Notes: generated by a model from the letters alone, not told the origin. DNA of 64,000 nucleotides from Solirhodobacter olei (GCF_004010155.1 NZ_RRYH01000002.1:248001-312000); one strand, 5' to 3'; positions 43,284 through 52,259 are shown, counted from the first letter of the stretch. Program-made: numbers and translations.

Positions 43284-44411
43284 TCAGGCTACGGCCTCCC
43301 CGAGGACGGAAAGCATCCTTTCCACACCTTCGGCGGTTGTCATGACGCCTGGGGACAGGCGCAGCACCTGACCGCGGGCATCGGCGAAGACATGTGCGTC
43401 CCGGAACCGCCCGAGTACGGCAGCTGGTGCGACGCGCTCATCCAGACGCAGCATCACGCTGCCGCCCCGCTCCGCTTCGTCTCGCGGGCTGACAAGCGGC
43501 AAACGAAGCGCATCAAGCCCCTCGATTATCCGTGCCGACAAGGCCCGGTTGTGGGCCAAGATCGCCCCTTGATCCTGATCTGCGTGCCAATCCAGCGCAG
43601 GGACGGACGCCACGGCCGCCACAATGCCAGGCGTGCCACTGTCGAAACGCCGTGCGTCCGGGGCGAACGCGAATTTTTCCAGGTCCCAGGAAAACGGGTT
43701 GTCCTGACTGAACCAGCCACGCAGTTCCGGCTGGCATTCTGCGATAAGGGGTGCCGCGACCTGCAGGATCCCGGCGCCCGGCGTGCCGCACATCCATTTC
43801 AGGCTGGTCGAGATGGCAAAGTCCACAGCGGGATCCTTGACGTCGAACGGAAGAAGCCCGGCAGCCTGCGTGATGTCGACCCCGACGAGGCTTCCCATCT
43901 GGCGCCCATGCGACACCAGTCCCGAAAGATCACAGCGATGCGACGTTGTGGAGGACACCCACGTCAGCAGTGCCAGCCCGACGTCGTCCCCCCAGCGGTC
44001 GATCATGTCTTCATCCCGCACCCAGCTTTCGCCCTGCCGGATCGGCACGGTGTCCAGGGTGAAACCAAGCCGAGTGGCAAGTCCGGACAGCAGGAAGTGC
44101 AGAGATGGAAAGCAGTCCCCGGCGACCAGCAACCGCTTTCCCTTCAAGTGCCGGGCAGGCAAGGACGTGACCAGCGCGTGCAGGGCAACGGTCACGTTTT
44201 CAGTGGTGGTTAGCGTCCCCTCCGGCGCACCGATCAGGGCGCCCCAGCGATCGATGAACCGCTGGCGCAGGGGAAGGAGTCCGCCCCATTGGCCGTCATC
44301 ATCCGCCCCCCAGATCTCGGCGAACCGCGCCATGGCAGCGGCGAGGTCGGCGGCTTTTCGCGGGTAAAGGCCAATGGAATGATAGAGGAAATAGGCGTCT
44401 CCGCTTTGCAT
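43284..44411 (-). CDS. Class V PLP-dependent enzyme, kynureninase-like
   Basis: A 375-residue aminotransferase class-V fold protein. Lys205 (STSLKWMCGTPGAG) is the Schiff-base lysine; VDITQAAG holds the Asp for the PLP ring nitrogen, and TTTENVTVALHAL the phosphate cup. Similar to kynureninases, which cleave alanine from kynurenine giving anthranilate, but it lacks clear KynU-only signatures, so a different beta-lyase is possible. It lies 20 bp after an amino-acid permease gene on the same strand and is probably co-transcribed with the importer. Confidence 0.78.
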   Translation of the reverse strand: MQSGDAYFLYHSIGLYPRKAADLAAAMARFAEIWGADDDGQWGGLLPLRQRFIDRWGALIGAPEGTLTTTENVTVALHALVTSLPARHLKGKRLLVAGDCFPSLHFLLSGLATRLGFTLDTVPIRQGESWVRDEDMIDRWGDDVGLALLTWVSSTTSHRCDLSGLVSHGRQMGSLVGVDITQAAGLLPFDVKDPAVDFAISTSLKWMCGTPGAGILQVAAPLIAECQPELRGWFSQDNPFSWDLEKFAFAPDARRFDSGTPGIVAAVASVPALDWHADQDQGAILAHNRALSARIIEGLDALRLPLVSPRDEAERGGSVMLRLDERVAPAAVLGRFRDAHVFADARGQVLRLSPGVMTTAEGVERMLSVLGEAVA

Positions 44412-44431
44412 CTCTTTCTCGCGCTTGTCGA

Positions 44432-45106
44432 TCAGTGATGGGTCGGGGCGCCGAAGCGGCGCTCAAGCCGGCTGGTCAGGCGGACGGCGGGCCAGAGCAG
44501 GGCGACATAGATCACCGCTGCCCCGATCAATGGCGTGGGGTTGGCAAACAGCGCCTGGCTGTCGGTCGCCTGTTTCAGCAGATCGTTCATCGCCACGACG
44601 GACGCGAGCGAGGTATCCTTCACCAGCGAAACCGAGTTCGAGGCAAGCGGCGGGATCACCAGCCGCACGGCCTGTGGCAAGATCACCTTCTGCATCGTGC
44701 GCCAGAAAGGCAGGCCAAGCGACTGCGCTGCCTCGAACTGGCCCTTGGGAACCGCCTCGATCCCGGCGCGGACGCATTCCGCCGTATAGGCTGCCATCAC
44801 GATGGACAGCGCAACCGCAGCCGCGGCAAAGGACGACAGCGTAATGCCGACGAAGGGCAAGGCGTAATAGATCAGGATCAGCACCACCAGCATCGGCATC
44901 GCCCGAAGCACGTCGATGTAGAACACTGCCAGCAATCGCAATGCGCGCGGCGCGTAAAGCCGCATCAGACAGATGAGCACGCCCCCGATCGTGCCCAGCA
45001 CGATCGCCGTAATGCTGAGCAGAAGCGTATTGCCAAGGCCGCGCAACAGTATGGGAAAGGATTTGCGGAAAACTTCCGCGTTGAAAAAGATATCGATTGC
45101 GTTCAT
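44432..45106 (-). CDS. Polar amino-acid ABC transporter permease (HisM/GlnP type)
   Basis: A 224-residue permease with about five helices and the His/Glu-permease motif AYTAECVRAGIEAVPKGQFE plus LGLPFWRTMQKVILPQAVR for ATPase docking. The usual importer has an ATPase gene next door; none is found here, so it must borrow one or have lost it. Confidence 0.92.
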   Translation of the reverse strand: MNAIDIFFNAEVFRKSFPILLRGLGNTLLLSITAIVLGTIGGVLICLMRLYAPRALRLLAVFYIDVLRAMPMLVVLILIYYALPFVGITLSSFAAAAVALSIVMAAYTAECVRAGIEAVPKGQFEAAQSLGLPFWRTMQKVILPQAVRLVIPPLASNSVSLVKDTSLASVVAMNDLLKQATDSQALFANPTPLIGAAVIYVALLWPAVRLTSRLERRFGAPTHH

Positions 45107-45126
45107 CGCCCTGCCCCTTGAACACA

Positions 45127-45163
45127 GGCCCCGGCGGCGGAAAGCATGTCCGCTGCCGGGGCC
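45127..45163 (-). promoter_or_regulatory. Long intercistronic hairpin after the amino-acid binding protein
   Basis: A 15-bp stem with one G-T pair (45127-45141 with 45149-45163) and a 7-nt loop occupies the 71-bp gap between binding protein and permease. It is the strongest of the four such hairpins in the window. Confidence 0.65.
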
Positions 45164-45177
45164 CTGGACCTGCCAGC

Positions 45178-45981
45178 CTAGTTCGTCGCGGTCGGAACAG
45201 GCATTGCCGTCAGCGTGTAACTGTCGGGCTTGGGATCGACACCGAACCAGTGATGGTAGATGGCCTTCATGGTGCCATCCTTCTTCATGGCCGACATGGC
45301 ATCGTTGATCTTTTGCAGCAGCGGTGCGTTCTTCGGCATCATCATGGCAAATTTCTCGCCGGTCTGGATCTCGATCGGCACGTCGAGGCCCTTCATCTTC
45401 GTCATGGCGTAGCGCAGGCCCACGATGTCGTTGGCCACAGCATCCACCCGGCCATTTGTCAGGTCGGTCAGCATGTTGGACAAGGTGTCATAGCTCTTGT
45501 AGGACCGGTAGCCGATCTTGTCCTTGCGTTGCTTCAGCCAGTTCTCCCCGAACGAGGTGGCAATGGAGCCGACGACCTTACCTTTGAGGTCGCCCAGGCC
45601 GTGGATATTCTCGTTCGCCAGCGTAGCGAACCCGAGCGCACCCGCCACGATGGGCTGGGTGAAGGATTGGCTCTTGAGCCGGTCGTTCGTGATGGTCAGC
45701 GACGAGATCACCAGATCAACCCGCCGCGAGGCCGAAGCCACGAAGAGCGCCTTGAAGTCCATGCCCTCAATCTTCGGCGTCATGTCCAACCGCTTGGCAA
45801 TCTCCTTTACAATATCGACTTCGAAGCCCTGAAAGTTGCCCGAGGCATCTTTGAATTCCCACGGCGGGTTCGCCGGGTAGGAGGCCACCCGCAACACGCC
45901 GGCCGCCAGAGCCATCGTCCCCGAGGCGGCCATCGTCGCCGCCGCGAGAAAGCCGATAACACCTCTCCTGCTGATTTTCAT
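45178..45981 (-). CDS. Amino-acid ABC transporter substrate-binding protein (family 3)
   Basis: A 267-residue family-3 binding protein with an N-terminal signal (SRRGVIGFLAAATMAAS, possibly twin-arginine; cleavage near ALA). Landmarks: PPWEFKDASGNFQGFEVDIVKEIAKRL, VDLVISSLTITNDRLKSQSFTQP, DAVANDIVGLRYA. The ligand is a polar or aromatic amino acid. Heads a three-gene unit with the permease and the kynureninase-like enzyme. Confidence 0.92.
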   Translation of the reverse strand: MKISRRGVIGFLAAATMAASGTMALAAGVLRVASYPANPPWEFKDASGNFQGFEVDIVKEIAKRLDMTPKIEGMDFKALFVASASRRVDLVISSLTITNDRLKSQSFTQPIVAGALGFATLANENIHGLGDLKGKVVGSIATSFGENWLKQRKDKIGYRSYKSYDTLSNMLTDLTNGRVDAVANDIVGLRYAMTKMKGLDVPIEIQTGEKFAMMMPKNAPLLQKINDAMSAMKKDGTMKAIYHHWFGVDPKPDSYTLTAMPVPTATN

Positions 45982-46374
45982 TATACACTCCCCTGTTCAC
46001 ACCGGCACGTTGTCACGCCGGACTGGCCCGATGCTGACATATTTCCCTCACGGCGCAATAATTATTTTGGGATTGAAATATTTAAGCCTGAATTTGTTCT
46101 TCGGGCCATAGTTTCCTGGGCTTTGGTCGGCCATGATCCTGATTGCGGTGATGAGTGTCGTTCCGCGAACGGCGGGATTTCATGCCCAGTGGACCGTCTC
46201 GATTGTGGATGGTCTGGACATGTTGCGCTTGCATCCTTTCCGGCTCATCCCGTGGACCGCGGGTTCGTTCCTCGGGGACTTTCGTACGCCTGCCGGCGCC
46301 CGAAACTCCTCACGCATCCGGACAGGCGGATTTTCGAGTCCGACACGGCGGAAGCGGACATCGGGCCTGGCCTT

Positions 46375-46407
46375 CCAAACCCCATGGCCTCCCAAACCCT
46401 ATGGCCT
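46375..46407 (+). repeat. Tandem 17-bp duplication
   Basis: CCAAACCCCATGGCCT (46375-46390) is followed by CCAAACCCTATGGCCT (46392-46407), differing at one base, with period 17. It looks like slippage or a target-site remnant in the junction region. Confidence 0.6.
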
Positions 46408-46466
46408 TCGAGCGCAGGACAAGCAAAGCGAGATCAACGCTCGCCATGAAAGACGGGCAAGTCCCC

Positions 46467-46571
46467 TTAGGCTTGCGCGGGGTCGTAGCCGCGAACGCGT
46501 GCCGTGTAGCGACGCGAGGTGAAGACCGGGCCGTTGTCGGACCTCAGCAGGAATTCGGACGGCTCAAGAGC
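46467..46571 (-). pseudogene. Transposase (IS3-like integrase core) remnant
   Basis: The reverse strand reads EFLLRSDNGPVFTSRRYTA over about 20 codons and then stops. This matches the second catalytic Asp region (SDNG) and following helix of IS3-type DDE transposases. Neither the remaining catalytic core nor terminal inverted repeats are seen, and the frame ends at TAA (46467-46469). It is a decayed fragment. Confidence 0.5.
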
Positions 46572-46669
46572 TGAACTGCAGGGCCTGAACAAACGGATCG
46601 GAACCGTGCCCGGGTTCCCGGAGACCTTCTTGCCTCACCACGCGGGCTCGCACTCCTTCACAGCAGCAA

Positions 46670-48186
46670 TTACGCCGCCCTGCCCTGATCGATCCCCGAG
46701 ATTGCGGCCACAAGGCTGTCCTCGGTCACCTCGTCGGCGGTGAAGGTCCGCATGACGCGGCCATGGTACATCGCCACGATCCTGTCGGAGACATGCAGCA
46801 CCTCCGGCATCTCGGACGAGATCACGATGACGGCGTAGCCCTGCCCCGCCAGCTTGCGGATCAGGTTGTGGATCTCTGCCTTCGACCCCACGTCGATGCC
46901 GCGCGTCGGTTCATCGACGATCAGGATGCGCGGCCGCATCGCCAGCCATTTGCCGATGACGATCTTCTGCTGGTTGCCGCCCGAAAGGTTGCCCACCGCC
47001 TGCCGCCAGCTTGGCGTCTTGATCTGAAGGGTGTCGCGATACTGATCGAAGATCGCGATCTCTGCCCCGTCCGACACGAAGGGGCCAGAGGTGAGGTCCC
47101 CCACCTGCGGCAGGGTCATGTTGTCCCGGCAGTTCATGCCCAGCACCAGCCCTTGCTCCTTCCGGCTCTCCGGCACCAGCGAGATGCCGTGCGCAATCGC
47201 TGTGGCCGGGCTCGCGATGTGGTTCAGTTCCTCGGCCCCCAGCCGGATCGTGCCGGCCGTGGGGCGGCGCAGGCCGAAGAGCGTCTCGGCGATCTCGGTC
47301 CGCCCGGCGCCGACGAGGCCGTAGAAGCCCAGCACCTCGCCCTCGCGCACCTCAAAGCTCACGTCCTGGTAAAGATCGCCGCAGGACAGCCCCTCGACCT
47401 GCAAGGCAACCTCGCCCAGGCTTCCCGCCGCCTGCTCGCGCCGCGACAGGTCAAGCTTGCGGCCGATCATCAACTGGATCACCGCGTCCTCGTCCGTCTC
47501 GGCCGCGACCAGCGTGCCGCGATGACCGCCGTCGCGCAGAACCGAGATGCGATCGGCCAGCGTGAAGATCTCATCCATCCGGTGCGAGATGTAGACGATC
47601 CCCCCCCCTGCGCCTTCAGGTCGTTGATGATGTCGAAGAGCACGACCTTTTCCGCATCGGTCAGCGAGGCGGTGGGTTCGTCGAACACCACCGCCTTCGC
47701 ATCTACCGTCAGCGCGCGGGCGATCTCGACCATCTGGCGATTGGCGATCGACAGGTCGCCCACGCGGGACCTGGGCCCAAACTTGCAGTTCAGCCGGTCG
47801 AGGATCACCTGCGCATTGGCATAAAGCTTCTGCCAGTCCACGCGCCCGAAGGACCGGCGCGGCAGCTCGCCCAGATAGATGTTCTCGGCCACCGACATCT
47901 CTTCGGCAAGGCTCAGTTCCTGGTGGATCAGCACCACGCCGCGGGCCTTGGCCTCGAGCGGGGTGCGCATGGTGACGGGCGCTCCGTCGATGAAGATGTG
48001 GCCTTCGTCGGGCTGATACATCCCCGCCAGCACCTTCATCAGCGTGGACTTGCCGGCGCCGTTCTCGCCCAGCAGGGCATGAACCTCGCCCGGCATGACC
48101 TCGAAGCTGACGCCATCCAGCGCCCGGACCCCGGGAAAGGTCTTCACGATGCCTTCAAGGCGCAGCGCGGGGGTCTGGTCGCTCAT
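46670..48186 (-). pseudogene. Ribose-type sugar ABC transporter ATP-binding protein, frameshifted at a nine-G tract
   Basis: Two frames together encode one RbsA/MglA-like double ATPase. The 5' part (48186 to about 47609) has Walker A GENGAGKST, signature-like LSIANRQMVEIARAL and Walker B VVFDEPTASLTD. The 3' part (about 47600 to 46670) resumes at the H-loop region (YISHRMDEI) and includes the second nucleotide domain with LSGGNQQKIVIGKWLA and LIVDEPTRGIDVGSK. The break lies in nine C on the plus strand (47600-47608); seven or ten would restore the frame. Otherwise intact, so sequencing error, phase variation or slippage are as likely as true loss. It overlaps the permease gene by 4 bp. Confidence 0.85.
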
Positions 48187-49172
48187 AGCCGCAGCTCCTC
48201 TTTGCCCTTGCGGTTCAGTTGCTTGTCGAGGAACAGCACCGCGATCAGGATGGCGCCCAGGATGACAAGCACGTAGAAGGCAGGCACCTGCATCAGGTTC
48301 ATCCCGTTGCGCAGGATGCCGATGGCCAGCACCCCGCCGAATGTGCCTATGATGTCGCCTGCCCCGCCATTGAGCTTGGTGCCCCCCAGCACGACGGAGG
48401 TGATCACCCAGAGTTCGTAATTCGTGCCAAGGTTCGGCGTGGCCGCGCCCATCTGGCTGGACAGTGTGATCCCGGCCAGCGCCGCGAAGAAGCCCACGAT
48501 CATGAAGTTGACCAGCATGTGGGGACCGACCCGGATGCCTGCGTTCACGGCCGCCGCGCGGTTGCCGCCGACGGCGTATATGTTGCGCCCATGCACCGTG
48601 TGCGACAGAAGAAAATGCACCACGATCGTGCAGAGGATGAACAGCACCGCCAAGGTCGGCAGCGGCCCGATGTTGGACGAGCCGAAGTCAGAGAAGGCGA
48701 AGTTCGAGGCAAAGAAGGACTGCTCCTTCGTGTAGACGAAGACGAGGCCCCGCACCCCCAGCATCGCGCCAAGCGTCACGATGAAGGAATCCACCCCCGT
48801 CTTCCAGACGATCAGGCCGTTCAACGCCCCCAGAAGCGTCCCCGCCGCCAGGGCGGCCAGCACGGCAGGCAGGATCGCCCAGTCGCCCCAGCCTGCGAAG
48901 ATGTGCCAGTCCTGGATATCGACGCACAGGCTGGCCGCCAGCGCGACGACGGCGCCCACGCTCAGGTCGATGTTGCCGTTGATCATCACCAGCGTCATCC
49001 CGAGCGCGATCAGCCCGATGGTCGAGGTCTGAACGAGGATGTTCTTGAAGTTCTGGATCGCGAAGAAATACGGGTTCGCGATGCTGAAGAAGATGAAGAT
49101 CAGCAGGATGAAGCTCCAGATCGGGTTTCGGGCCAGCCACTGCATCGCGGATTTCAGCGGGTTGTCGGACAT
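48183..49172 (-). CDS. Ribose-type sugar ABC transporter permease (RbsC) 1
   Basis: Start ATG at 49172 follows GGGAGGAAGAG; 329 residues. BPD_transp_2 family with about nine helices; GMTLVMINGNIDLSVGAVVAL and VTLGAMLGVRGLVF are standard RbsC motifs. Works as heterodimer with the next permease. Confidence 0.92.
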   Translation of the reverse strand: MSDNPLKSAMQWLARNPIWSFILLIFIFFSIANPYFFAIQNFKNILVQTSTIGLIALGMTLVMINGNIDLSVGAVVALAASLCVDIQDWHIFAGWGDWAILPAVLAALAAGTLLGALNGLIVWKTGVDSFIVTLGAMLGVRGLVFVYTKEQSFFASNFAFSDFGSSNIGPLPTLAVLFILCTIVVHFLLSHTVHGRNIYAVGGNRAAAVNAGIRVGPHMLVNFMIVGFFAALAGITLSSQMGAATPNLGTNYELWVITSVVLGGTKLNGGAGDIIGTFGGVLAIGILRNGMNLMQVPAFYVLVILGAILIAVLFLDKQLNRKGKEELRL

Positions 49173-49183
49173 CTCTTCCTCCC

Positions 49184-50236
49184 TCACGCGATAGGCGACC
49201 AGAGGCGGCCGCGCTTGGCCGCGATGTCGAGCCAGACCGCAAGGATGATAACGGCCCAGGTGACGAGCCACTGAACGTAGTATTCGAAGCCCAGAAGCAG
49301 CAGGCCGTTCTGGATGAAGCCCAGGATCAGCACGCCGATCACCGTCTTCCAGATCGTCCCCGCCCCGCCCAGAAGCGAGGTGCCGCCAAGGATCACCGCC
49401 GCCAGCGCCTGCAACTCGTAGCCCTGCCCCACGTTGTTCTGCGATCCCATGACCCGGCTGCCGAGGATGATCGCCGAGATCGCCACACAGGTGGCCGAGA
49501 TCAGATAGGTCGCGAAGACGACGCGATTGCGCCGGATACCGGAGAAGACCGCCGCCGTCTGGTTGCCGCCCGTGGCATAGACGCGGCGGCCGAACGGCGT
49601 GTAGGCCATCACCACGTGCAGCACCACGGCGGCGAGCGCGAAGATCACGATCGGCGTCGGGATGTCGGCGATGTAGCCGCGTCCGAAGATCTTGAACCAG
49701 GTCGTGTCCTGATTGGCGATATCGACGTTCTTGCCGCCCGAATAGATCAGCGTCAGGCCCTGGATCGCGGACAGCATACCCAGCGTGACGATCAGCGAAT
49801 TGAGCTTCGCCACGCCCACCAGCAATCCGTTTACCGCGCCAAGACCCAGGGTTGCGACCAGCGTCACGCCGATGGCGGCGCCAGGGCCGATCTTGTCGTG
49901 CAGGTCCACCACCATGACCGTCGAGAAGGACAGCATGGATCCGACCGACAGGTCGAGGTTGCCCCCAATCACCACGACGGTGACGCCAAGCGCCATGACC
50001 CCGATGATGGCCGCGGCGCGCAGGACCGACATGATGTTCTCGACGCTGAGGAAGCGGTCGGAAAAGATCGCGAAACCGATCATGAACAGCGCGAAGGCCA
50101 CAAAGATGCCCTGCCGCGCCAGAAGTCCTCCAATCTGTTTCAGCCGCGTCTCCGCCATCGCATTCTCCCCCTGGCCGCCACGTGGTCGTTCTGTCGCGGC
50201 AGGCGCCAGCGACGCTGTTGTATGAGTCTCGGCCAT
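49184..50236 (-). CDS. Ribose-type sugar ABC transporter permease (RbsC) 2
   Basis: A 350-residue BPD_transp_2 permease (GVTVVVIGGNLDLSVGSMLSF, SLIVTLGMLSAIQGLTL). Two starts both have purine-rich ribosome sites, at 50236 and at 50158; the longer adds a 26-residue soluble tail. Paralogue of the adjacent permease; a two-permease ribose-type importer implies a heterodimeric pore. Confidence 0.92.
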   Translation of the reverse strand: MAETHTTASLAPAATERPRGGQGENAMAETRLKQIGGLLARQGIFVAFALFMIGFAIFSDRFLSVENIMSVLRAAAIIGVMALGVTVVVIGGNLDLSVGSMLSFSTVMVVDLHDKIGPGAAIGVTLVATLGLGAVNGLLVGVAKLNSLIVTLGMLSAIQGLTLIYSGGKNVDIANQDTTWFKIFGRGYIADIPTPIVIFALAAVVLHVVMAYTPFGRRVYATGGNQTAAVFSGIRRNRVVFATYLISATCVAISAIILGSRVMGSQNNVGQGYELQALAAVILGGTSLLGGAGTIWKTVIGVLILGFIQNGLLLLGFEYYVQWLVTWAVIILAVWLDIAAKRGRLWSPIA

Positions 50237-50274
50237 GGCCCCTCCCCGGGCTGTCGGTCGCTGTGCGCGACTGC

Positions 50275-51072
50275 TCAGACCAACGTCATTCCCCCGTCAA
50301 TCATGACGATCTGTCCCGTCATGTAATCGCTTTCCGGCGAGGCGAGGAATGTCGTCGTTCCGGTGATATCGGCCGGACGGGCGACCCGCCCCCGCAGTAT
50401 CCCGGCGGAGAATTCCTCCATCGCCTGCCCCGGACGCTCGGCCGCCCCGATCTGCATCAGGTCGCGGTCGACCTCGTCCCACATTTCGGTGGCAACCACG
50501 CCGGGCGCAAAGCCCGTGACCGTGATATCGTGACGGGCAAGATCGCGCGCGGCCGATTGCGTCAACGAGACCACGGCCCACTTCGACGCGCAATAGGGGG
50601 CGACGTTGTCGAAGCCCTGCCGGCTCGCGATCGAGGCGGTGTTGACGATCTTGCCGCCGCCGCCCTGCGCGATCATCTGGCGGGCGGCCTCCTGCATGCC
50701 GATCAGCACGCCGAGACCGTTCACCCCCATGATGAAATTCCAGTTGTCCTCGGTCACGTCGAGGAAATTCATCGGCCGGTTCACCCCGGCATTGTTGAAC
50801 TTCACATCCAGCCGGCCGAAGGCATCGGCGACCTTGCCGATCATCGCCCGCACCTGGTCGCGGCTTGTGACGTCAACGGGCGCCGACATGACGCGTCCTC
50901 CGCCAGCTTCGGCCCTTTCGCGGTTCGCCTCGGCCACCTTGGCAACCTGATCGCCATTGATGTCGGCGAAACAGACATCCGCACCTTCATCCAGCAGGGC
51001 CTCGCCTATGGCGCGGCCAATTCCACGGGCAGCCCCGGTCACGAGGCAGACACGCCCGGTCACGCGTCCCAT
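50275..51072 (-). CDS. Short-chain dehydrogenase/reductase 1
   Basis: Start at 51072 uses GGAGG within an upstream in-frame MEEG stretch; 265 residues. Classical SDR: TGAARGIGRAIG cofactor loop, NNAG, catalytic Ser (NTASIAS), Tyr-x3-Lys (YCASKWA), late DITGTTTFLASPESDYMTGQ. NAD preference is suggested by Asp after the second strand (CFADINGD). It sits inside the importer operon between the binding protein and permeases, so it likely oxidises the imported sugar or polyol. It is a paralogue of the SDR at 54133. Confidence 0.9.
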   Translation of the reverse strand: MGRVTGRVCLVTGAARGIGRAIGEALLDEGADVCFADINGDQVAKVAEANRERAEAGGGRVMSAPVDVTSRDQVRAMIGKVADAFGRLDVKFNNAGVNRPMNFLDVTEDNWNFIMGVNGLGVLIGMQEAARQMIAQGGGGKIVNTASIASRQGFDNVAPYCASKWAVVSLTQSAARDLARHDITVTGFAPGVVATEMWDEVDRDLMQIGAAERPGQAMEEFSAGILRGRVARPADITGTTTFLASPESDYMTGQIVMIDGGMTLV

Positions 51073-51099
51073 TCCTTCCTCCATCGTGCCTGTCAAAGG

Positions 51100-51127
51100 G
51101 CGCGGCCCCCGATATCGGGAACCGCGC
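51100..51127 (-). promoter_or_regulatory. Intercistronic hairpin after the ribose-type binding protein
   Basis: GCGCGG (51100-51105) pairs with CCGCGC (51122-51127), and inside it CCCG/CGGG pairs around ATAT, with two C-A mismatches. It fills the 70-bp gap between binding protein and SDR. Confidence 0.55.
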
Positions 51128-51142
51128 AGTCTGGAGGAGAGA

Positions 51143-52093
51143 TCAGAACACCGGCTTGGAGAAGTTCTTCATGTTCTGCTGGTCGATCGGCGGCGTCGGG
51201 AAGTAGTTCATTTTCGGAACCTTCTTGCCCTCGACCACCTCGACGGCCGTCTTCAGCGCGTTCTTCGCGTCTTCGACCGGCGACTGGTAGACAGAGCCGT
51301 AGTATTCGCCCTTGGCCATCGCCTCGTAGCCGACGGCGAAGTTGGTCGCGCCGACGAACTTGATGTCCTTGGCGCGATGCGCGGCAAGGGCCGCGTTCAG
51401 CGCGCCGACGCCCATGTTGTCATCCGCGGCATAGACGCCGTCGATCTTGGGATACTTCACCAGGAAGTCTTCCATCACGCGCTGCGACTTCTCGCGGTTC
51501 CAGTCGCCCGGCTGGGTGGCCATGATCTTCACGCCCGGGCATTTCTTGGCCAGCTGGACCTCGAAGCCCTTCTCCCGCTGGATCGCGGTGGTGTAGCCCG
51601 GCTTGCCGGAGATCTGCACGATCTGCCCCTTGCCGTTCAGCGCCTTGCACATCAGGTCGGCGGCTTCCTCACCCTGCTTGATGTTGTTCGGGCCGGAGAA
51701 GGCCGCGATGTAGGGCATTCCCTGCTTGGCAATGTTCGAGTTGGTGATGACGACCGGGATCCCCGCGTCATGCGCCTTCTTCACCGCCGGGACCACGGCC
51801 TTGCCGTTGGTCGGCCAGACGATGATGGCATCGACATGCTGCTGGATCAGGTCCTGAATCTGCGCGATCTGGCGCGCCACGTCGCCCCCGGCGTCCAGCA
51901 CCACGGTGCTGACATTGGGATCGGCCTTGGCCGCGGCGATGAAGGCCTTCTCATAGGTCGTCTGGTAGCTGTCGACGCCCACGTTGTTCTGCGTGATGCC
52001 GATCTTGATCGTCTTGGCGGATACTCCGCCGGCTAGAGCCAGGCACATGACCGCAGTCGAGCCGGCGATCAGGGCCTTCATTTTCTTGTCCAT
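51143..52093 (-). CDS. Sugar ABC transporter substrate-binding protein (RbsB type, family 2/PBP1)
   Basis: A 316-residue periplasmic protein with signal MKALIAGSTAVMCLALAGGVSA. PBP1-type landmarks: KIGITQNNVGVDSYQTTYEKAF, IQDLIQQHVDAIIVWPT, GVYAADDNMGVGALNA. Ribose-type proteins bind pentoses, polyols, inositols or autoinducer-2. First gene of the leftward operon: binding protein, SDR, permease, permease, ATPase. Confidence 0.9.
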   Translation of the reverse strand: MDKKMKALIAGSTAVMCLALAGGVSAKTIKIGITQNNVGVDSYQTTYEKAFIAAAKADPNVSTVVLDAGGDVARQIAQIQDLIQQHVDAIIVWPTNGKAVVPAVKKAHDAGIPVVITNSNIAKQGMPYIAAFSGPNNIKQGEEAADLMCKALNGKGQIVQISGKPGYTTAIQREKGFEVQLAKKCPGVKIMATQPGDWNREKSQRVMEDFLVKYPKIDGVYAADDNMGVGALNAALAAHRAKDIKFVGATNFAVGYEAMAKGEYYGSVYQSPVEDAKNALKTAVEVVEGKKVPKMNYFPTPPIDQQNMKNFSKPVF

Positions 52094-52215
52094 TGTCTTC
52101 CTCCCAAAGTCGGTTCCCAGCCGCGGATCCGTTTCCCAAAGCCTCCCCCCGGGTCACGAATCTTCCAGCAGCCACCCGGCCACTATTCCGTCGGGACGAA
52201 ACGGTTTCCCCCGAC

Positions 52216-52259
52216 AATATGTCCAAAATGGATGTATCAATATCCAAGTTGAACATATT
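52216..52259. promoter_or_regulatory. 44-bp interrupted dyad in the divergent promoter region
   Basis: Arms AATATGTCCAA (52216-52226) and TTGAACATATT (52249-52259) match at 10 of 11 positions. Inner arms TGGAT (52229-52233) and ATCCA (52242-52246) share the same centre (52237.5). In all 16 of 22 half-site positions are symmetric. It lies about 50 bp before the fused regulator gene and 120 bp before the binding-protein gene. The likely ligand is the divergent winged-helix fusion protein. Confidence 0.6.

Larger units (their letters stand above)
45982..46669. other. Gene-free 0.69-kb junction region
   Basis: No credible intact gene lies here. The left 150 bases, upstream of the amino-acid binding protein, are unusually AT-rich and should hold its promoter. 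The middle has a 17-bp tandem duplication and the right part a transposase remnant. Short open frames on both strands show no family resemblance. It separates the aromatic-type block from the ribose-type importer. Confidence 0.6.

Noticed and set aside
46133-46574. Two overlapping plus-strand frames of about 130-140 codons in the junction region
   Set aside because: No ribosome sites, no family resemblance, and they overlap the transposase remnant on the other strand.
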